64,000 nt of DNA from Emydura subglobosa (Eukaryota; Chordata; Testudines; Chelidae). The stretch is taken from NCBI GenBank assembly GCA_007922225.1, contig ML680086.1, positions 4,828,259 through 4,892,258 of the forward strand, written 5' to 3'. How positions within the stretch are numbered: position 1 is the first letter of the stretch; every line of letters starts with the position of its first letter. Of the stretch, positions 22,476 to 33,094 are shown piece after piece. A model generated the notes under the pieces. It saw nothing but the letters and a program-made list of their open reading frames with translations, ran no database searches and had not been told where the DNA came from. A program made the position numbers and the translations under genes.

Positions 22476-22764
22476 AGTGCAGGTGAATGAACTGCACAAT
22501 GGCATATGAAAATCACTGGTGACAAATGCAAAGTGACACACACTGGAAGGAATATTAAATACTCTCAGACATTGCTGGGTCTGTACGAACTATAACCATT
22601 CAATAAGACCAGGGCATCACTGCTCAAGGCAGCTCAGTGAAAACTATGGTCAATGTGCAGCTGTGATAGAAAACCACTAACATGTTTTCCTGGGGCTGCA
22701 ATTTCTACATTAGTATGAGTTGGGAAATATTGTAGCTGTGTTATTGCAAGACTCATTTACAATA

Positions 22765-22825
22765 ACTCCCAAGCTGGTCTCTCTAATATCCTGGGACTGA
22801 TGTGGCTACAACTACACTGCATACT
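22765..22825. repeat. Interspersed repeat, copy B (tail only)
   Basis: ctctctaatatcctgggact with aactacactgcatac matches the end of the repeat at 21.15-21.21 kb in the same orientation. Confidence 0.55.
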
Positions 22826-24134
22826 GTTTGTTAGAGTCAGTCCAACCAGGGCAGGCACTAGCACCCTTCGCACAGTTGTGTGTGCATACTCAGTAGAGTT
22901 TTCAAAAATATCAAGTAACAACAGATACCTATCGAATTTCTATATTAACTTTCAGTTCATTCATCTTAACCTCAGCCATCATCCCTCTTTGCACGAATGC
23001 AAATAAAATATTCTGCTTTGGTGCCAAAGGAAGTGAGATTCTCTTATGAGAGATTATGACCCATTGGTGGGCTGGGATCAGCTAATTCCTCCTGGATTTC
23101 TGCCCAAGTTCTTTTGGAATCCACCATTAATAATGATATAATAAGCTGCACTTTTATAGCACCATTCAAACAAGGGACTCAGTGCTACACATTCAAGTCC
23201 ACAACACCCCACGACGTATTATCCCTGGGCTCATACATGTGAAACAGGCAGAGACACAAGGAAACTCACTTGAGACAGTGGAAAAGTTAAACACAGAGTT
23301 CAGAATGCCTGAATCCTGCTATCCATTAGATTCTGTTCACTCCATAAACTTTCAATGCTGCTGCTAATTATCACAAATGCTCGAGAGTAAGCATAAAAGA
23401 TTCTTACTTTGGGCCACAAGAAGGGAAGCCAGATTGTTGCAGAAGGAACTATCAGGCTATGACAATCTAACTAAAGGGAATGGAAAGCCAAAGCTGATGG
23501 CTTGTTATGCCATTTTCCACTCACCTACATATGAGATTTGGTTAAAACAATACCTAAGTTAAAAGCACTAACTGGGGAATCCATCTCCTCCCAGTCGCTA
23601 CTAGGCAACTGGGGATGAGCTCTGATTTTTATTTCGAATTTAATCTCAACATGAGAGGAAGCAACTCGTAGCCAGAAACTGCCCTGCAGGAGACAGACAG
23701 TCTGGTCATTCCCACGATGTCTGCACACTGCTCTCCCTCCTCCCAGAGCTAATGCCCAACAGAGACAAAACATGAATCACAGATCCAGAAAGATTTTATT
23801 CCAGTTTAATCTCTCTGCAGAGCTGCATTAAGAAAATCCATTGCCCCACTCTCCTTCTGCTGCCCTGTTAGTCCCTTCCAAGGGTACTCTCCCAAACACA
23901 AATGGGTGGCATACTGTCACAAAGCGCCAACATCGTCGGATTCACTAGTGTTGCCTAACGAAGGATTAGCTCTTACCCAACTGGCTTGGATAATGAAACT
24001 AGGCATACCCTGAACATTCCTTTGCTTGCGTTCCTCCAATTGAAAACACATCAGAAGGCTGTGTTTGCACCCTGCACTGGAGCCAGGCAGCATTTGAGAG
24101 TGGCCCAATGGTAGCACTGTAAATTGATAATGGC
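22826..24134. other. Noncoding, no feature seen
   Basis: No exon, repeat termini or coding similarity recognised. Short open frames only. Confidence 0.5.
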
Positions 24135-24139
24135 ATTGG

Positions 24140-24679
24140 TGTAGGAAAGTAAAGAGTTAAAGCTGGAGAAATGGTCAGGCCTAAATTAGAAGGCATGGGA
24201 TCATGGCACGGGCAAACCTTGTTTCTGTTAATTGTTATGAATTCTAGTTAGAATCTGTTCTCTCTCCTTTTCCTCCCTTCCTGGCCATCTGTGCAGGGGA
24301 TGAGGCTAATAAAATAACTACCTCCCGTCCTGCGCAAAGCCTTTGGTGGGAAGAAAGCATTATCTTCTTTCCCTCCCTTGCATACTGTGTTCGAGGTAAT
24401 GCGCCTGCGCTCTGTAAGGTAATTCTATAAACAACAAACGGGCAGGTATAATTGTATTAATCATATTATTAATATTCATTTGATAGTTGTTAATGTAACC
24501 AAAAGAGGGTCCATGGGGAGTTGCTGGAAATGTATGCATTTACATACTGTTATGGATAAAAGGATTGTAAAGTAACCCCTTTGTTGCTCACTCGCGGCAT
24601 CAAGGTAGAACGAGCAGGCAATAAAGGGCAGCCGTCGACTCAACCTGCTCATGGGACAACCTGTTTGTTATTTCTAACA
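24140..24679 (+). mobile_element. Solo LTR (540 bp)
   Basis: It begins tgtaggaaag and ends tttctaaca, an inverted TGT...ACA pair. Flanks are attgg (24135-24139) and attga (24680-24684), a 5-bp target duplication with one change. A TATA-like gataaaa (about 24555) and aataaa (24620-24625) sit in the expected order. It abuts the DIRS RT fragment that follows. No internal retroviral genes remain, as after LTR-LTR recombination. Confidence 0.7.
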
Positions 24680-24684
24680 ATTGA

Positions 24685-24953
24685 CCCACAACAAATTGGA
24701 GGAATCTCCTTTGTCCATGGAAAACTGAAATATGGAAATAAGCATCTTTTAAGTCGAGAGCGGCATACCAGTCACCTGGACCCAGAGGGGGGATGATGGA
24801 GGCCAGGGAGACTATGCAGAACTTCAACTTCTTGAGATGTTTGTTAAGGTGACACAGGTCCAGGATGGGTCTGAGACCTCCTTTAGCATTTGGAATAAGG
24901 AAATATTGGGAATAGAACGCCTTTCCCCTCATATCTTGAAGGACTTCCTCCAT
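24685..24953 (-). pseudogene. DIRS reverse transcriptase, N-terminal half
   Basis: FYSQYFLIPNAKGGLRPILD, then LCHLNKHLKKLKF, then GDWYAALDLKDAYFHISVF and RRFLQFVVGQ. LDLKDAYFHI holds the first catalytic aspartate of RT palm motif A in DIRS. The sequence then runs into an unrelated tail at the LTR border, before the YxDD motif. The frame is intact over about 90 codons. A shifted frame continues upstream (25117-24929) with SLFRDPSHKQLHIQEVETF. Confidence 0.88.
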
Positions 24954-25099
24954 AGCGCTTTTTCACAGAAAGTTTCCACCTCCTGTATGTGAAGTTGCTT
25001 GTGAGAAGGGTCCCTGAAGAGGCATGGGGAAGCGGGGTGTGAAGGGAGGATTGAGGAGAACTGCAAGGTGTAAGCCAATTGATATGGTGTTGAGGACCT

Positions 25100-26690
25100 A
25101 TTATCATCTAGGCCCATGCATAATAGAAAGGAGATAGGTGGTTGAGAAATAAACCTGGGAATGGATTCTGTGGCCAGACTGGGACGCCGTCCTCAGGCGC
25201 ACCCTCAAAATGCCACCTTGATGACGCATGGGGCCTGACTGGGTCGCGGAGGAGGATGGTTGGTATGGCAATGCTTAAAATCCTTTGTCTCTGTCCCTTC
25301 TCTTATAGGCCCCTTGTCTCGGCGGGCCCAAGAATCTAGGCAGTGGTTGCGGTTGACAGAATTGCCTCCAAGAAGTCTGTGAAGTATACAGGCTTAGGGA
25401 ACACAAGGTGGCCCTGGAATCTTTCAGGCCGTGAAGCCTGGTATTCGTTTACTCTGAAAACAGATCATTGCCCAGTATGGCCCCCGGACTGGCCACTAAC
25501 CTTGGGGCCAGAACACTGTTGCGGGGCCAGAACCCAGTGTCGGTGTACCCGATGACAGTTGTGTTTGAGGGAGTCTTCAGACTCCAAGGAGGACAATTCA
25601 TCCCTCAAGGACCATGGTGGGGTGGATGGTGCTTCTCCCTGACAGCTACAGTGGGGGGGCCGAGGAATGGTACCACGGAGAGGGTGACCGATAATGAGAT
25701 TCCCTAGAGCAGTGCTGCATAGGTGGAGAGCAGTGCCGAGACAGCAGGGAATGGCACAGAGTCCGGGAATGAGATGGTGGGGATCGGTGCAGTTGTCAAT
25801 AACTGGTGCCAGGAGGATCACAAAGAGAACCAGGGAGATCTAGACCGGCAGTATGCAGCTGGTGAATCCCTCCTTGGAGTCGGAGACTGGAAACACAGGG
25901 CTGGAGACTGGAGTCAACAGAGCGGGGACGGTCATCTTGGTGTGGGAGCCCGGGGCCGAGGTGTTGTGGACTGGTGCCGAGATTCCAGGGAATGGTTATT
26001 GTTGCAGCCCCATAGCTGATTTTCTCCTGGAGGCAGGTGTCTTCACTGGCTCGAGAGTTGATGTAAGGGCACACAGGGTGAGGGACACCGGAAGGGCCAT
26101 GAGGTCCCCGGCCATTTGAAATGCGTCCAGCATCGAAGGCACTACAAGATGGAGGGATCCTCTTCTGCTCCCAGGAGTCAGTGGTGGACAGTGGTACCCT
26201 CAATGGGCTTGAAACCCCAGGAGAAATTGTCTCCTATCACTCCGCCACAGGCAATTGGCCCGAAAGGTCCTTTGCCCGACCCCACCTCTTTATATCTCTT
26301 CAGCATGGGGGAACGCCATCGGTCTGCTCGCTGTTTCTCTTGCAGTTTCTTTGGCACCAGAAAGGGTGAGTGGTGCTCAGAAGGACTTGGTGCCGGTGGG
26401 GTGCTCTGCACCGATGCTGACATGCTCAACACTGATTCAGATGGGAAGGTTGTGAGGCTGGTCTGAGTGCCGCCTCCATCAATGGGGCTTTGGGATGGAT
26501 ATCCCTGTCCTCTTTCGTCCGTGGTCAGAAGCCCTTAAAAATCTTGCACTTATCCCTGATGTGTGTCTCTCCTAAACATGTTAGGCAACTATCATGGGGG
26601 TCATTAAGCAGGAAGGGCTTGTGACACACAGAACACGGTTTGAAACTCGGGGCCCGGGGCATGGCCCATCACTGGGCGAACATTTCTAAT
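25100..26690 (-). pseudogene. DIRS gag, multiply frameshifted
   Basis: Read on the minus strand from about 26660, the start MPRAPSFKPCSVCHKPFLL then HDSCLTCLGETHIRDKCK resembles the DIRS gag N-terminus, whose later part in the 51-58 kb element reads KDKCKICRAFKLRTQKDREI. Further down only short open segments remain (26432-26178, 26203-25796, 25821-25465). Paired CxxC motifs suggest a small zinc-binding domain. Overlapping frames on the + strand here are shadows. Confidence 0.65.
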
Positions 26691-26773
26691 GTACTCAACT
26701 ACTAACTATGAGAACTATATATAACAGTTTATAAAAAAAACCAACCACTGGATCACTTGCTATTGCAACCATC

Positions 26774-27842
26774 TGTGACGTTCCCCTCTGTAATCTGGAC
26801 TGGTGTATCGCTATGTCACCCCAGTCCCTCACTCCTGGAGCCCATCTTGCACATGCCCTGCTATGTGAACTGCCCACTCCTCGGTCAGTTCACTCACAGC
26901 CTCTTGCAGATAAACGGCTCCTATATTAGTGAGTGAGTGCTTTTGGCCAGCCACTTGTGGGATTCTGCAATAGAATGACCACTCAGCCGATATCCCCAGT
27001 CCCAGATGTAACCCTAGGAACTGTCATTTTACAGAATTCAATACTTCCTCTTGAACTGTGCAAGCTCGTAGGTTAGTCGATTTATCAATGAAATCGATAT
27101 GCACCAGCTCTGTCACTCTAAATGAAGTCTCTATACACACTAAACCACATGCACTGCTTTGGATAAAACAAAGAAATAAGTTTAAGTACAGGAAGATTTT
27201 AAGTGATTATAAGCCAGAATAATATGAGTCAGATTGATCAGGAATAAATAAAACAAATTGCATTCTAAACTAAATTTAATACTTCAGTAGCCTTACAATC
27301 TTTGATGTTATTTTACCACACAGGCTGGCTGAGTCCTTCAGCCAGGCTCCCACCCTCCCCGTGGACAGTCTGTCAGTTGCTTGATGTTGCTTCGTAGATG
27401 GATTCCAAGGGAGAGTTCCAGAAGCAAAAACGTCTCTGCATTCAACATGTTTCCTCGTCACCCCCTGGGGTCAGGTGATCGCCCATGTCCAGCAATGGGC
27501 ATGGTTTCCTCCACTTGAGTCAAATGAGTGATGCCTTATCAGGTGGCTCAGGCTAGTCCATTGTTCCTGTATGCAAGCCTCAGCAAGGCATGAACCCTCA
27601 CGTGACTTTGTGTTTGCCTGGATCTATTCAAGCTACGCGAGACATACATTTGGGAATATTACATAGCAGAATTTCATATCTGATATATGACATTGCAGGA
27701 AGCATACTACAATAACAATAATGTTTAGTCACGAGCATTTCAAAAACTCCTTACTAGACAATACACAGTTACACTATAAGGGTGAACATGAATGATACAC
27801 AAATCACACCATAAGGGTGTACATGGAGTACAGCGTGTCACA
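26774..27842. mobile_element. Solo LTR (1069 bp, perfect 5-bp TSD)
   Basis: Termini are tgtgacg at the left and cgtgtcaca at the right, a TGTGAC...GTCACA inverted pair. The 5-bp sequence ccatc directly flanks both sides (26769-26773 and 27843-27847). There is no open reading frame of note. It is inserted between the terminal repeat and gag of the surrounding DIRS. Orientation cannot be fixed, because TATA and polyA signals are not decisive. Confidence 0.88.
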
Positions 27843-27847
27843 CCATC

Positions 27848-28055
27848 ACTGGCAGAAAAAAGAAACTGAGAGGCTGTAGGGCTGGTGGCATCTCATATAC
27901 CGCCATATGAGTGCAGGGCTCCAGAGAGCACCAGAGCGGGCCCAACGGATACCACTATGGAAAAAAAAAACTCTGGCAGTCACGCACATAAGTGTGCACA
28001 CACCTAACATGGAACTGACATGAGCACGCACTCAAAGAAGTCGTCCCATTATCCT
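27848..28055 (-). repeat. DIRS terminal inverted repeat
   Basis: Blocks ggcagaaaaaagaaactgag, gcatctcatataccgccata, gcagggctccagagagcacc and acatgagcacgcactcaaag match, in order, the right terminal repeat at 57.74-57.9 kb (ggcagaaagaagggactgag, gcctcatatactgcagcatg, ggggctctagggggcacc). It is the 5' terminus of the minus-strand DIRS. Confidence 0.8.
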
Positions 28056-28383
28056 GCCAGAGCATTAACAACAGTCCACCTAGGGCTTGCTTATGTGGAA
28101 ACTAGAACCAAAATCACGCACGTACATGCTAATTTCAAAAAGTGCCCTAAATAAACAGGTAACATTTTTATTTAAATTGTATCAAAATAGACTGCTCTTA
28201 TTCTGAAAGACACACGTACACCTACGGAGCAGCACCAGGATAGCTGACAATGTTTATTACAACCCCTTCAGTTATTTCGATTCCAGTTTCTGTGCAGATA
28301 AACCCTCAGAGAGCTGCTCCTCGCTCAGAATCCCAGGCCTGAAACACACACTAGCTTCTTGCAATGCACCTGTGTTAGCATTC
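28056..28383. other. Noncoding, no feature seen
   Basis: No repeat end or gene recognised between the DIRS terminus and the unassigned open frame that follows on the minus strand. Confidence 0.5.
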
Positions 28384-28656
28384 TCATGTATCATGGAAAT
28401 AGAACTTTCCACGCACCACCTGGAAGAAAAGGGATATTATTTTCCAGAGTCTGCCACTCTTCAACAAAACTTTGTGCTCTGCTGCTGAAAGTCCTTCTAT
28501 ATTCATCATAGCCAAATGCAGAGTTTCTAATTTATCAGCTTCAAGACTTGTGACAAATCTAATGTAATTTGTAAAGGCAGGAGTGTGACATCTCTCACAG
28601 AGATAATTCTTTAATACAGTTAGCAAGCTACAATGCAAAACCTTTAAAAGATAAAT
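28384..28656 (-). CDS. Unassigned 90-codon open frame, exon-like
   Basis: On the minus strand a frame runs from an acceptor-like ttttcccag (ending at 28657) to a TGA at 28384. It lacks an early ATG. The translation is protein-like: YLCERCHTPAFTNYIRFVTS, then LEADKLETLHLAMMNIEGLS, then AAEHKVLLKSGRLWKI, with amphipathic helical character and no low complexity. Directly upstream is an in-frame TGA and, at 28680-28745, a dispersed repeat. I do not recognise the family. It could be the 3' exon of an unknown gene on the same strand as NDRG3, a processed or duplicated fragment, or a piece of a transposon protein. The cttttcttccag before GKFYFHDT could also be a second acceptor. No functional claim is made. 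Confidence 0.3.
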   Translation of the reverse strand: MYLLKVLHCSLLTVLKNYLCERCHTPAFTNYIRFVTSLEADKLETLHLAMMNIEGLSAAEHKVLLKSGRLWKIISLFFQVVRGKFYFHDT

Positions 28657-28683
28657 CTGGGAAAACGTATTCTTCTCTCAGTA

Positions 28684-28745
28684 AAAGATATTACCTCACA
28701 CCTATCTTGTTTCTCATATCCTGAGCCAACACAGCTACAACAATA
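28684..28745. repeat. Interspersed repeat, copy C (tail, diverged)
   Basis: gatattacctcacacctatc then catatcctgagccaacacag and ctacaacaatact match the tails at 21.13-21.21 and 22.77-22.82 kb. Confidence 0.5.
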
Positions 28746-29295
28746 CTAATTCTCTCTTGACTGTCAGACTAGCAGAGATTGTGCGGCTTGGGAAGCCTGT
28801 TTTCCAGAGACCGTGTAGGTTTAAAGTTGTGAAACTGGGTTAGTCTTCCAAAGGGCTGCTTACTATCCCTTACAGACTTAAATAAGCAATTCTTATGGAT
28901 ATGAGATGCCAACAATGAAGTTATTTTCAAAGACAAGCAGGAGACAGGACAAGTTCAAAACTAGTGTTTGCAGACTGAACAAGATACTCAGATCTTTGCA
29001 CCCTGGGCATTTGCTCAGTGTTCACACTGCTGCTACCTTGAAGAGGCCCTTCCTTAATTATCCTCTGTAGAAAGGTATTTCTCCTGAACAATCCCTGCCT
29101 TTGTGCCATACCCTGTGTTGGAGCTTATTTTAACAGCTCATCTAGATCCTTTGATTATGCACACCTCAATCTTGGCACATTTCTCTTTTTCCAAGTAAAA
29201 AACCCTTATTTATAGCCCTTCAGGCCCTTTATCACCCTTGTTGCCCTCTGCTTTTTCCTCCGCTCTTCACTAATTCTTGTAACTGTCATTAGTTA
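28746..29295. other. Noncoding, no clear feature
   Basis: Sequence around 29160-29280 (cctttatcacccttgttgcc) may be a minus-strand LINE tail, but it is too diverged to call. Confidence 0.4.
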
Positions 29296-29626
29296 TTATC
29301 TTCGAAAAATCATGGAAGACCGAGATTCCAGAGGACTGGAAAAGGGCAATATAGTGCCAATCTATAAAAAGGGAAATAAGGACAACCCAGGGCATTACAG
29401 ACCAGGCAACTTAACTTCAGTACCCGGAAAAAAAAAGGAATAAATAATTAAGCAATCAATTTGCAAACACCTAGAAGATGATAAGGTGATAAGTAACAGT
29501 CAGCATGGATTTGTCAAGAACAAATTGTGTCAAACCACCCTGACAGATTTCTTATACAGGGTAACAAGCCTTGTGCATAGGAGGGAAGTGGTAGAGGTGG
29601 TATATCTTGACTTTAGTAAGGCTTTA
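29296..29626 (+). mobile_element. CR1 LINE RT fragment, part 1
   Basis: The + strand, with stops and shifts, reads PEDWK, then YKKGNK, then NSQHGFVKNKLCQTTLTDFL, then VVYLDFSKAL. YLDFSKA is RT motif A with the first catalytic Asp. The match stops at ggcttt (29625). The same CR1 seems to resume at about 32970, again about 34090, and ends at 35975. The intervening pieces are later insertions and small deletions. Confidence 0.9.
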
Positions 29627-29649
29627 GTAAGGTCCAAAAATCATCTTCA

Positions 29650-32600
29650 CTCCTTGTTAAAAAAAAAATAAAATGCTGGCACTGGCAATACCTTATTGGT
29701 TCTGCCCCAATTATTTTGCAAATGGCCCACACTCCTCTTAAGTACATTATGCCCTAAAAAATAAAAAAAAAGCCATGTATCCAGCCCTAAATTAGCTAAA
29801 TAAACCATAGCTTTAATAAATAAAAATATAAAAGTCCAACTACCTATGGCTTCCAACTAAGCCCCATATGCCCTAATAATTAAAAGTTCTGAGCATAATT
29901 GCCCTCTCTCTCCCTTCCCAATGAAAAACTAATAAAATTTACAAACAAAAAAAATTCTAAAATATTACTGTACAATTCCTTTATTATGCCAAATAATTTC
30001 ACAAACCCCTATATAACAATATAAACATTAAATATATATTATAAATAGTAATAGACTATAGATCCTGCTTTTGGTTTGTGTTTTGTTTATAAATAATATC
30101 ACATAAATCCATGATAGTACACAAAACACAAAATCAAAACATGCAATATAAAAAATTATATAATATTCTTGCTATTGTTTTACTGTGTATATATTCTGTG
30201 CTATGCTGATATAAACAAAAAAAATAGTGCAATCTCAAACAAATGTTATAAAATAGTACCCCCCTCCGTACTACTGTGTGGCTGGGGCAAAATACTGTAA
30301 AACTTAAAATAATGGCTTTCTGTAATTTTAAAAAGTAACTCACAATTAATGTTACCAAAATAAGTACCCCCTCCCCCCAAAAAGCCAGCCCAAATAAATT
30401 AATTTATTTAAACAAAGTAAATTAACCAAAAAAACCCCAAAGCAACATATTGTTATAGTATCAAAATCAGTCAAATAATTTACAAAAAAGCTAATTTTAG
30501 CTATTACTACATAAAAATATTCCACCTAATTAAAAAAACCACCTGTTACTAAGCTAAAAATATATTATCTGCAATAAAATTTAATAAATCCCTCTGCAAA
30601 TATAGTAATGTACATAAACACCTATATAAATGTACATTGTGCTCCCAAGCCCAAAAAATACAATGTTAAAAGCTTATTAAAAGAATTATAAAAACCAAGT
30701 ACTAAAACCCCCCAAAGTACACCTTGTAAAAAGTACATGTAGGCATATAAAATATTAACATATCCCACCTACATCCCCATTGTGCATCGTTTGTAACACC
30801 TCTAGTACAAAAACAGGTGCATTAAACAAACACCTAAGTAACACACAACACTAACACACATGTACGTCCCAAGCAAAACATTTTTAAAAAATATTAAAAA
30901 AATATAAAAGCATCAACAAAAATACTAAATACAATTATTAAAAAGAAATTTACAAATAAATTAAATATCCTAAACAAAAGCCTTAAAGCCCTTTCAAATC
31001 CCATAATACACACACATTCAGCCTTAAAATATAAAATAAAATTACTTAAAAATATATTTATACCCTTAAAAAAAAAAAAAAAAAAAAAAGAACATGCCTA
31101 AGCCTATTAAACCACACAAAAAGTATAATAAATGCTACCTTCAGAGCTTTAAGTTGCATACAATCATCCAACAAAAACGCAATAAAATTCTATCTAATAG
31201 AATAAAAAAATTTAAAATAATGCCAGCACCCAAAAAATCCTTAAATCGTTAATAAAAAATATTAAATTCCACAGTAAATGCCCAACCTGAAGTAATTACA
31301 GCATATATAATAATAATATCTAATGTTCGCATCATAAACATACACAAAATAAATATAAAAACTAAAATATAACCTATTAAACATCTAACATAAAAATAAG
31401 AAAAATTCAATTTACAAAGCCACACACATAAAAATAAAACCACAATAAAATCAAAATTAAAATATATTTATAAAAAACCACTAACACAATTTACATACCC
31501 TTATAAAAAATAAATTAAATATATAAAATCATCAATATGCTTTATTACCCAATAAAAAACAACAAAAGTCTACCATTATGTACATTAAACAAAGTTGTAT
31601 TTGTATATATACACAATGTACCCAAATTATAATTAATAAAATGTATTAAAAATATTAATCCTGCCCAAAATAAATGTTACTGTAATACTGATATATTAAA
31701 ATTATATAATTTATAAAATATAAAAAAATAGATTTTAGTAAATATTAATATTATAAAATATATTCAGCCTATAAAATTAAAAATCAATACTAATTTAGTA
31801 CAATGCATGCTAACACATTCAAACATAATAACCCTGCTTAGGCACATTCAAAAACAATTAAAAATCATAAATGAAATAATCAAACATAATAAAACTAAAA
31901 TAATCAAAGTCCTAAATGCTGCAAAAGCTGCCACAAAGCACAGTTAGTAAAAAACCCTACTAAAATAGTCCCCTACTGCCACTAAAATTTTAAATCTCAC
32001 ATTAAAATCACATTTAAATCTCACATTGCATCCCATTGTGCTTGTGTGTGTGTTGCAAATAGTTTCTATAATGGCTACAGTGGGACTTTTTTTAATAAAC
32101 TAAGAAATCTCTAAAGCAACTAAACTAAACTAAAAAACTCTGTATACAAGTAAAGCGGCGCTCTGCAATATACCCGGCCAACAAGAAAACACTAATTGTT
32201 CGGACCCCGGCTGGGGTGCCTTGAGCAACCGTCAAAAGTGTGTATCAAAAAGTCATTGTGGTGGCCTATTATGTTGCTTGACCACCATCCTGCAAGCCTA
32301 ACATAGCTTCAGTTGCTTGCTTGGCTATTCTGATCCCTGTAGCATAACATCTTCCAGTTGGCAAAAATAAATAGGATTACTGAGTAACCTTGCAAATGTC
32401 TCAGTTTCTGCATACCACGGCATATAACAAAACAAAATACATAACATGTATGCTTGCAGCTGCACATAAATAATAAAAACAACAAGTTATCCTTAAACGT
32501 CTGGGAGTACACTTTTTCACTGCCATGGGGCATATTTTTACACCACCCCTCCTATCACCAAATGTTGTTTAAACAACCCTAATCATCATCATAAATACAA

Positions 32601-32960
32601 AATATAATTAAAAATAAAAACCCAATATAATATATATAATCAAAAAATTAAATAAAAAATTAAAAATATTAAAAATCACCATTTAAACAAACAAACAAAC
32701 AAACAAACCCCCCACACTCTATCAACACCTAACTCTGCAAAAAATGTTGCCAATCAAAAAAAAAAATCCACTAACTTCCTAGCGGGGCCCCTAAAAAAAG
32801 TCATTCCTATATACAGCCTTCTAAACTGCTTAGCCTCTAAATTTAATATATTAGGATTAATTTTAAACTTTATATTTAATTAATATATCTATAAAATACT
32901 TTGCATATTAAACTTTATTAATCTACAAATCAAGCATACCATGTCTCACTAATATTCACA
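29650..32960 (+). mobile_element. G-to-A hypermutated, AT-rich insert (probable LTR retroelement)
   Basis: The + strand is rich in A, poor in G and retains ordinary C. Remaining Gs are almost all followed by C or T. In 30361-30900 I counted 42 Gs by hand: 24 GT, 15 GC, 2 GG, 1 GA. Flanking CR1 sequence has normal GA and GG, so the change is sharp. This is the mark of cytosine deamination in the minus strand during reverse transcription. A less affected block at about 32040-32545, with aataaa (32366-32371), could be a 3' LTR. No protein can be read because stop codons fill all frames. Neither a matching 5' LTR nor a clean target duplication was found, so the element class is inferred. It may be an LTR retrotransposon or an endogenous retrovirus. 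Confidence 0.6.
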
Positions 32961-32964
32961 CTAA

Positions 32965-33090
32965 TCAGTAAGTGTCCAGTATCAACAGTTATTAGTGGTT
33001 CACAGTCAAGTTGGAAAGCCATATCGAGTAGGTCCAGCAAGGATCAGTTCTGGGTCTGGTTCTGTTCAATATCTTATAAAGTCTGCGGAT
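32965..33090 (+). mobile_element. CR1 LINE RT fragment, part 2
   Basis: The block ttattagtggttcacagtca, then ggatcagttctgggtctggt and tctgttcaatatctt, then aagtctgcggatgat is the CR1 segment that encodes [20 protein letters not shown] and KFADD. About 110 bases of CR1 are missing between part 1 and here, and a short deletion joins FNI to KFADD. This segment carries the RT catalytic DD. Confidence 0.85.
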
Positions 33091-33094
33091 GATT

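Larger units (their letters stand above)
24685..28055 (-). mobile_element. DIRS retrotransposon, 5' part, holding a solo LTR
   Basis: On the minus strand it runs from a terminal repeat (28055-27848), 5' UTR and gag start (about 26690-26600), decayed gag (to about 25100) to the RT fingers and palm (24953-24685). The remainder, including the YxDD box, RNase H and recombinase, is missing. The gag start shows a putative zinc-binding stretch with CSVCHKPF and CLTCLGETH. A 1069-bp LTR with TSD separates the terminal repeat from gag. It lies in the same orientation as the DIRS relics at 5.8 and 14 kb and opposite to the one at 51-58 kb. Confidence 0.8.

Noticed and set aside
29650..32960. Nuclear copy of mitochondrial DNA, suggested by the G-poor, A/C-rich strand
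   Set aside because: Mitochondrial light-strand-like sequence is G-poor but keeps GA and GG in ordinary proportion and has long open frames. Here the loss is specific to G before purine, and all frames are full of stops.
29620..32970. agtaag as target duplication of the hypermutated insert
   Set aside because: agtaag occurs near both borders, but about 110 bases of CR1 are missing at the junction and the copies do not directly abut plausible LTR ends, so it may be chance.
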